From: Ochromonas danica
Taxonomy: Eukaryota; Sar; Chrysophyceae; Chromulinales; Chromulinaceae
Direction of reading: 5' to 3'
Assembly: GCA_015146655.1 (NCBI GenBank)
Contig: VKHL01000004.1
Span: 124,001 to 188,000, forward strand
Length of the DNA stretch: 64,000 nt
In this document: piece after piece, positions 56,001-64,000 of the stretch
Layout: every line of letters starts with the position of its first letter
Numbering within the stretch: position 1 is the stretch's first letter
Made by a program: the position numbers and the translations under genes
The notes under the pieces: model-generated
Told to the model about the DNA's origin: nothing
Database searches by the model: none
The model's input: only the letters and a program-made list of their open reading frames with translations

Positions 56001-59000
56001 ACTTTGCCATTCATCACAAAGAAACATGCTGACACCACCCTAACGATGACTGAATCCCATTCTTTCTGTAAAAGAACGGTATGAAAGTTCTTCAAACTCT
56101 GTTTAATGACGCACAAGACATAAGGTTGCCAAGACGGTGTAGCTAATAGTCGCCTCATTAGAGCCACACCTTCTGAAATAATAGCAGGAGAGTAATCTTG
56201 ATCAGTAGCTTCTTTTTCGCCCAAAAGGGTGGCGTCGCCAATCACATAGAGAAGCGCAAGGACAATGGTCTCGTAACAATTGGAAGGCACAGGGATATTA
56301 CTCAATTGCTCACCCACAATTTCTGCAATATTGATTTTGATAGTTTCGACAGTTTCCGCTAGAGGCAGCAAGTCTGCGAGCAATAATAGCGCTCGAGCTC
56401 TGCCAAGACCAACACCGTATATACTCATCTCCAATAGAAGACGTAACCATTTCTCTTTATTAAGAATGGCACAGCACTCCTTATTTCTTGTGACACACAA
56501 AAGTAGAGACATGGCTTCCAAAGCAATCATGGAATTTTCTGATCCGTTGGTTCGTACATTGGCTTCGACTGAAAACGCTGACAACAACGTTGACTTTCGC
56601 CAAGCGATCATTTCTTCAACAATATCCTTCAATAGCGTGAACACAATGTCAAAGACTGCCTTGCTTAGCGTTGCAGGGCCCGACTTCACTTTGCGTAATT
56701 CTAGATGAGAGAGATTACCATGATCTACGCTTGAAATTTTGTGCCCAGCTTCACTTGCCTCGTTGGTTATAGCTATCTGCAAACCTAACAACATGAACAA
56801 TTTCATGGCGCAGTTAACTATCGCTTTGCTGTATCCGCAACCGATATCCGCAGTCGCTTTGGCTCCGATATATTCGTCCAGCAACTCTTGAATAGTAAAA
56901 AAGATGTTCACTCTCGCAAGCAATTCATGATCTATCTCCTGGACCCTCACTGCCAGAACATCCAACAAAAGGAGTTGATATTCACTCCCACGCTCACTGT
57001 TGGAGGATAACTCGGTTGTAAGCGATGTGACGACACGGTTAAATGCTGCCTGCACTTCACCCACCAAATGTTTCGACACGCCATTGAGACCCTGCAAATA
57101 GTGCCAAGCTTCTTCTGAAGATCGTAGTTTATTTATCATGATAACTTTATCACTGACAGAGGTTGGGAAATAATTCAACGACAATCCTTTGAAAACACGC
57201 CTAATAACGTTCAGCAAAAGACACTTCAATCCAGAATTCCATTCACCGTTCAAACTGTCAAAGAATGTATGTAAATGTTTGAGTGCAGTGCAGCGCTTTA
57301 AACCTGCGCGCGTAACCTCCTTAGATATTGCCGCTACAGAGTGCAAGTGGTCATTCTCTGTAACCATAACCTTAACAGTCAAAGAGATTTCCTTGCAAGT
57401 CTTTTCCATATTTGCCACAAACCTTGTGTCCATTTGAACACTATTGAGCCACATCTCCAGCTTATTATCGAAACGTTCAAACACTCTCTCATTGCAACAT
57501 GACTCGAAGCTCATAAGAGTACCACACTTTTCAGTTAGCGTTTGACTGACTGATTCATAAGACATCCCATTGCCGACGCAATCCTTCGCCCAAATGCGCA
57601 AAGATGCTGCAGCTGTCCAAAACACAAGAAAATACGATGGCGGTTTAAGAGTGATGATCTGCTGAGTAATTTCATCTACGTCTTTTCCTTTGCAATAGTC
57701 AGCAATTAAATCTATCACTTTAAGCATTGTGGCAGTCAAGCCACCATGATATATCATTCCCACGAAGGCTAATTTGATGGCCTTATCCAAACCTCCACCT
57801 CCAATTGTCTTGAAGTGCTTATGGGTGTGATCGAAAGCATTTATCCAAGAAAAGAAAGTATCCAGATGAACATCTCCTTGATTGATGCTATTCACTAAAG
57901 ATTCCACGATATGCGCACGATTGCGCAAACCATTTCTAAATATCTTATTGTTCGAAAACGCAAGGATTCTTTTCTTTTGAACAGAAAACTGGCCGTTTGA
58001 TCGTAGCACCATCCCAGATAAAATAGGGTTCAATGGTACACATTGATCACTTCTCAACAGCCCATGTAACAATTTTCCGAAGAATATGACCACCACACTT
58101 GAAATCTGATTCGAAATACTTATCAGTTTCAGTCGATTCGCTTGTCCATCAGCCAGTTCAACTGTTTCATCTTGAGTGGGTCCAGAAGCGTTGATGTGCT
58201 TCTCAAGAGAGAAGAGAAGATCACTTAATGATTCCAAAAGCTTCTCTGCAAAAGAAAACGAAGGAACCGCCCAGAAAGTCAATGAAGCCATTAGATGTAT
58301 GAAGAGTCCGATCAAGACATCACAATCTGGGGTTATTGATCTCGAAGTACACAAAACCTTGTTCATAGTTCGAATAAAATATAAGCTGTAGTTCATAACG
58401 ACCGTCCCAGGAGAGCCTGCATAGGAGGGAACAGATTTGACTACAGTGGTCGAGGAGCTATCACTTCGAGCAGCTATTAAACGCCGTATTTTCGATATAT
58501 CAGCAGGATCACGAATTATTGACACACAATCTCCAGGGCTGAAGAATGAAAAAGCGGGCACCAAGTGCTTACCCTTCATAGATTCTGACAGCTCCCCATT
58601 GATAGTTCGAGAATACACCTCGTTGTTATGGACAATTGTAAATCGAATAGATGGCTCATCCGTGTCAACCAAGATCTGAAGGATTGCTCCGCATGCATAC
58701 TTTGCACCTTCTACACTCGAACGATGCTTTCTCCCATTATGAAAAAAATCGAAAGCTTGTGATAGACCAAAACTTTCCCGATCTTGACCCAAAAATTCCT
58801 CAACACGAAATCTCTTTGTGCACATGCCCACCATAAAATGGCTCTTTCTTTCGGAAAAGGCCTTAAAACTCAAGTACCATGAGTATCTTCCAGTGTTAGG
58901 CGGTAACGTGACATCCAACAGGCACGTCGTCCACTCACGATGCCCACTCCATATCACATCAATGCAATCACTTCTTTTGCGAACTTGGATAGAAGAATTC

Positions 59001-62000
59001 AAGGATCTCTCGTCAATATCAACGCTAGATAGAATTTTCTCACAATTTGCTTCGTTTGCTGAAAGCGAATCCACTCGCTCACCCACAATTTCTTTTGCAA
59101 ACCACTGTCCCATTTTCCAGTCCCACTCAAACTCTTTCTGGTTGAAAACGAATGGTCTCACAGAAAAAGAATCACTACTGTATTCCAATTTTGGTACAAG
59201 ACAATTTGTCGAGGAAGATGTGGGTGAAGTCGAGGTTAGAAGCAGCTGAATACTCAGAAGAAGCTTGAGGAGCTCTTGGATTGGACAATGCAAAGGAATG
59301 CAACGCTCTATATAAGCAAGGACTTTGTCCAAGATCCGATACACCCTAGTTACCGAATCAACATGGTTCGAGTCTAAATTATCGAGCAACTTTTCTAAGG
59401 ATTCACTAGCATGATAGACGCTTTTGCTTGAGAACGCACAGTAGAACTCTTGATAAAGTGAGCACAATTGTAAAGTGGACAGCTCTTTCAAGAGATTCAC
59501 CATTGATTTGTTGATCTTTTTATCAGACTGCCATTCACTGGAGGAAACTTCTTTAATATACTGCAAAATGGCTCTTTTGGACAGAGCCCCTGATTGGCAG
59601 CCTAACAGATCAGTCCACACTTGAAGAGGAGAGAAAAGAAGCTCCCTTTTGGGAAAGGCGACGCTATCAGCATTTTGCTTGCTAAATGGTTCTTCAATTT
59701 GATGATCAACATCATTCGATTGAGAGGTATTTATATACTCAAGATCGTAGACTCTTTTTACGGTTGGAATACCATCCACTATGACAGTTTCTTCAACACC
59801 CCACCGATAACACTCTGTGTTGTCCTTCCAAGCAACGATTATGCCACGATTAACTGCATTTTTCCAGTCAGCAATATCAATAACAACACCCAAAGAGCCA
59901 GAACCACCGTCCTCATCACCATAACACCAATCAGTACCACGTTTCACAAAGCAACCAGGATATGGCATACTCTCCGCAACCATTGGAGCCACAGAAACCT
60001 GAGGGGACATATATGATGGAATAAGCTTTTGGAGGGTGTTCATTCGCGAGAGTTCTCTGGAAAGGATTAGAATTAGCAAGTCTTTAGAATCATTGCTCAT
60101 ACTCAATAGAGCTCTTACAGGGTCCCTCGGAATATGTTCCTGAAATAAGAAGTCAGTGTCAGCTTTGAAGTTGGATACCGCCCGTTTGAGTTGAGGTACT
60201 TTAATATCGTTAATATTGGTGTATTGACTTTGAAGCAGAACCTCAAATAGTTTGAAGCGATGATCAACAGAAGGCAAAAAGAAAGAAAGCTCCCGGCCGA
60301 TCAATTCGACAGCTTCATTTCTCAACAATTGTGTATGCACTTCAGAGACATGTCGGCATCCATTGACGAAATAAATAAGAGTGATGAGCAAATCAAGCTT
60401 CTCTTTTTGAAAAGCTTCAGTATTCTTTGGCAGCCATGCATCCTGCTGACTATGAAGAAGCTCCATATTAATGCGTAATGTCTTCAATAGAACCCTCACC
60501 ATAACAACGAGTAGGTCAAAAATGACATGTTGATTAGAGCCAGAATTGAAAATGGAAATTATTTGTCGAAACAAAGCATTTAGGACCATAAAAAATGGAA
60601 TTGAAGGAGACAGCACAGCATCAGAAAGAGACGAGGAAAGAAGGAAATCAGCAATCTTGGTAGGTACATGATCATTCACAAAACATGATCGTAGCTTAAT
60701 GGCTGACTTATTAAACTTCTCTAAAACAGCCAAAGCTATCTGCAAAAGTGATTTGAAGGAGTTCTCTGCAACTGATTCTCCAATTCGTCCAATATTCTGT
60801 TTGATATCTTGCTCATCGTCTGACAAAGCATCAGACTCGCTTTCCAAAATGCTGCGCAAAGTTATTCTATTGAGATGGTCTTCGCTAACAGTACTCCAAC
60901 AAAACCCACCATTCAGCACACCAACATCGACTTTGCGATTCGAATTTCCCCCGGAAATAAAGTGTACCACAGCCCCATGACCTTCTTCGACTGGAACATA
61001 CAACAACAAGTCAGGCTCCGTGCCAAATATTTTACCCCGTCCTTGGAATGAAGCGATTCTCTCGCTGCTTCGTGCATTCGACCATATTCTTGCATCTGCA
61101 AGCTTTAATTGCCAATTCGAGTCATTGCTTTCACTTCCAAATGAAATGTATCGAGGCAAGAGTTTCCCAAGTTTGCCTCCACCTTTGCTCGAAATTTCGG
61201 CTTGAATAACAGAGCTTGAATTAACAAAAAACTGCACAGCTGCTCGATCACTACTTCGATGATATGTATATGCCACCGCAAGGTGATACCATTGTCCGAA
61301 TGATATCGCATTGGGTGGAGTCTTCACCTTTTCTCCCCCACTCACTTCAAAACAAATAGCTCCTGTTCTATCAACTGACCAGCGACAACTCCTGTCCTCT
61401 CCACAAGCATTTAGAAGTGCTACATCAGGTGATGGCCCACAGCTGACGAGACTACATTCTCCAACTTCCATCATATCACAATCAATCCAGACACAAAGTT
61501 CCATTGTATACGATTTGACAGCTTCAAACTGTAAATGAGACACCACAAACCAGCCACATCGAGCAACTGATAAGGTGGTATCTTTTACACCTAGTTGAAG
61601 GCACGAATCGTTGGCGGTGCTTTCTCTCATAGCAGTGACGATTTCACTCTCAAGCGTCGAAGCATCTCGGGTGCTTAATGAGGAAATCTTCTCTATGATA
61701 TCCGGTGCAACATCATTTAGATGTTGAAATTTCGAAACAGTTCCCACATTAACATCAAAGCCATGGTTGTCGCCCGTGGAAAAACAAGGCACAAGATCTT
61801 TATTTTGTACAGTATCATTATCGATGGGCACTGGTGATTGGCCCCAGAACTTTCCATCCACATAGAACAACAGGGATCCATCCAATAAGCTCAAGACACA
61901 GCTTAAAATACTCCCATTTGCGATCGATCGGCCAACTTCATCAATATGACCCAGCAATTCATAGCCAAATGGATTGGGATCAGAGGTTTGATCCTCCATT

Positions 62001-63320
62001 TTAGCATTAACTTGCTGTTCTTGAGCGATGCCATCAGCTATTTCACAGCTCTCTTCATCATTATCAAACAATCCACCCAGAAAGGATTCATCAGAATCAT
62101 TTATTCCTCCTGATTGCGAACCAAGTTTAGCCGAAAATTCTACAAATCCATTGTTATGAAGAAATCGACAGGATTTCAAGTCCACAACCCAACTATCCTC
62201 CCCTGCACCCAACGAAAGATGGCTATTAATGTTGATGGACCTTTTTGCCCACCCAATTCGAACATCTCTTAATCGACTTTGAAGTTTTAAAGTAATTTCA
62301 TAATAGACAATTCCATGAGAATAGTTAGCGAGAGAAAATCCCGAAATAAGACTTGACACTTTTCCAGTTATCTCAGTTCGAGAACAACGATTCAAACTAC
62401 CACAGCGAGGAAAAGGATGAGGAGAGCATTGGAATTTCTGTATACTCTCTAATTTTGTCGTTAACTCACTAACTTTCTTCATATCTGTCAAGCTTAGAGC
62501 AACACACTCACTTAATTGACGAGAAATTGAAGTTGTTGAAAAAGTGAGAGAAGATAGCAAATTTGAAGAAGATAGAACAGTCAACACCAACTTGAGTAAC
62601 AGGATAAAGTGAATGACATTGTTCTCTTCAATCACATAGTTTGTATAATTGATAAGATCATTAAGATCGAGTGTCTCATTATGATTGGGTTCATGGTCCA
62701 GATTCACCCCATGAACAAATGGCAACTCAGATAAGTACATGAGAAGATCAAGATTTTCTTCCTCACATAACTTTTTAAATAGTAATTTCACCACACGAGT
62801 AAAGGGTTTATGTTCTCGACTTCCAACTGGTGCAGCACCACCAGCAGCCGCTGAGGAGGAGGCAGAGGATGATGAAGAAGAAGAACTAGAGGAAGAAGCA
62901 GCTGCTGCCCTGCTCTTCCGAATAAAATCTAGATTGCGTTGAATATCACTACTTTCAATTGTGGATGTTTCCATTGGAGTTGTCGTTTCATAACGTAGAA
63001 TTTTCGATGCAGCTTCAAGAACAGTCTTCCCAGCTTCTTCTACGGGGGTGACTGAGCTCATCTAGGAGAACCACACAGGGTAACAAGAGAAAGAACAAAA
63101 ATTAAGAATTAGAGTGTTGGTTACCTCCGCAATATCAGCCATCAATTCTGACCATTTCTTCTTTCCAATGGCAATGTTCCTCAATAATTGTTCTACGATG
63201 GGCTAAGAAAGAGGAAATCAAGAAAAACAGGTAAGGATTGTTTTATCAAATAAAGCTATCTTTAAAGGTTAAAAAATAAAGAAGACTTACATCACTTAGG
63301 ATTTGCTTCACTTCATCCAT
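47020..63320 (-). CDS. Giant HECT-type E3 ubiquitin ligase with SPRY, LamG-like, MIB/HERC2 and UBA domains
   Basis: Five exons: 63291-63320, 63125-63202, 47493-63061 (15,569 nt), 47186-47411 and 47020-47118; total 5,334 codons, about 5,333 residues. An N-terminal SPRY lies near 280-460 (SHGIVYYEITLKLQSRLRDV), a LamG-like domain near 550-760 (GQWYHLAVAYTY), and a MIB/HERC2 domain near 1070-1150 (GCFVKRGTDWCYGDEDGGSG). A second SPRY-like part lies near 1395-1530, a UBA near 2645-2690 (LVDSLASMGFPREVCMAAL), a LamG-like domain near 3330-3590 (DEWVHLALVHDS), and a SPRY near 4415-4580 (GRYMVVGSRGFSQGVHYWEV). The HECT domain occupies about 4900 to the end: FVKFIGEGVDDQGGPYRAVF, with the catalytic Cys in YLPTARTCFFSLAVPKYSSY, carried by the 226-nt exon. 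It transfers ubiquitin through a thioester on that Cys. The upstream mini-exons were found by splice phase (MDEVKQILSD, then PIVEQLLRNIAIGKKKWSEL). Confidence 0.88.
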
Positions 63321-63552
63321 CTTTCAAAGAATAATGAGGTTGATTACGTTGTGATTGTAGTTGTTAATAATTCAATGCTCTGACTGGGTCTGTTTTGGGA
63401 CAAGATGTGCAAGAGAGTTGAACACTACGAGAAACAGCTGTTGCAAGACAAAAACACGTGTTTTTGCTACTTCGATCCTTAACTTAACGAATTCCAAATT
63501 CATCACAGATGGATGCAAATCTTAAATATAGCTAAAAGTGAAGATAGACGCA

Positions 63553-64000
63553 TGGATAATCGCTGGTTTCTACTTCTTTTCTTCTCCTTTCTATGTTTTG
63601 AATTTGTGAAAGGATGGAGATATCCTTTAAAACCTTTGAGGCGGTCTTTGTTGATCACAACTCATCAAACATCCTCTGATGAAGCACCACTCCCATCCAA
63701 CGAGCCCTCATTCTCTACCAACCCGAGCATAAAAGCCAAGTTACTGCGTTTAATCGACAAAAGAACTCTATTTGGGAAGTTGAATCGCGAGTTCATTTAT
63801 GTTTCTTTGCCAGCCTTCGTGGCATTGATTGCTGATCCGTTGGCTTCCTTTGTGGATGCAATGTATGTGGGACGACTTGGTGCAGTCGATCAGGCAGCCA
63901 TGGGTATTGCGATTTCATCACAATATTCCATTGCCAAGTTGTATAATGACCCTTTGTTGAAAACGTCAACTTCTTTAGTGGCTGGGAAGTCAGGAGATGA
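63553..64000 (+). CDS. MATE-family transporter, 5' part, with bipartite plastid-type presequence
   Basis: Open from the ATG at 63553 to the window end (149 codons), no intron so far. Residues 1-20 are a signal peptide (RWFLLLFFSFLCFEFVKG). Directly after it comes WRYPLKPLRRSLLITTHQTS, a basic, Ser/Thr-rich stretch with an aromatic residue at the probable cleavage site, as in heterokont plastid presequences. The mature part starts the MATE core: NREFIYVSLPAFVALIADPL, ASFVDAMYVGRLGAVDQAAM, then SQYSIAKLYNDPLLKTSTSL. This matches the first two helices of DinF/EDS5-like MATE transporters (DPxxSxVDxxxVGRLG). Such proteins exchange cations for organic solutes; the substrate here is unknown. Divergent from the HECT gene, 232 bp apart. 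Confidence 0.78.

Overview
The window is nuclear DNA of a eukaryote. Most genes carry short GT-AG introns (about 40-150 nt), and there is a tRNA-Asp with a short intron. The best guess for the organism is a photosynthetic stramenopile. The main support is the partial MATE transporter at the right edge, whose N-terminus looks like a signal peptide followed by a Ser/Thr/Arg-rich transit-like stretch, as in plastids of red-algal origin. No species can be named from the sequence alone.

Left part (1-9.7 kb), single-copy genes: the 3'-truncated cohesin regulator PDS5 (-), an alpha-1,3-fucosyltransferase-like GT10 protein (+), tRNA-Asp(GTC) with a 26-nt intron (-), a five-exon sulfotransferase (+) and a two-exon epoxide-hydrolase-type alpha/beta hydrolase (-).

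Centre (9.9-31.1 kb): a tandem array of an unnamed gene family. Seven copies are open (9961, 11463, 14562, 18185, 21100, 24603, 30274) and at least four are broken. Each protein has an acidic N-terminus, a Ser/Thr linker, a strongly basic stretch and a roughly 170-residue C-terminal domain that I infer to be NTF2/SnoaL-like. The copies share 3' flanks, show block-wise mosaicism that suggests gene conversion, and several carry an AACGCGTT palindrome 70-180 bp before the ATG. Decayed pieces of the neighbouring alpha/beta hydrolase recur between copies, so the amplified unit was probably a head-to-head hydrolase plus family-gene pair. The array also holds a decayed Tc1/mariner-type transposon (22506-24098), a foldback element (24306-24457) and an ankyrin gene built on a one-exon-one-repeat plan (26292-29802, -).

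At 31.6-33.3 kb there is a 100-N gap and an exact 783-bp tandem duplication, most likely an assembly artefact. It partly duplicates the 3' end of an LRR + IQ + WW protein gene (32654-35638, -).

Right part (35.9-64 kb): two tandem three-exon genes (35893, 37995) that look like a second branch of the same predicted fold; a GNAT-like protein (-); an IQ/coiled-coil protein (+); an unrecognised basic protein (-); a degenerate metallophosphoesterase-like protein (+); a giant HECT ubiquitin ligase of about 5,333 residues, most of it in one 15.6-kb exon (-); and the 5' end of the MATE transporter gene (+).

Exon models were assembled by hand from splice motifs and reading-frame phase. Most close to an exact multiple of three, which is the main internal support.
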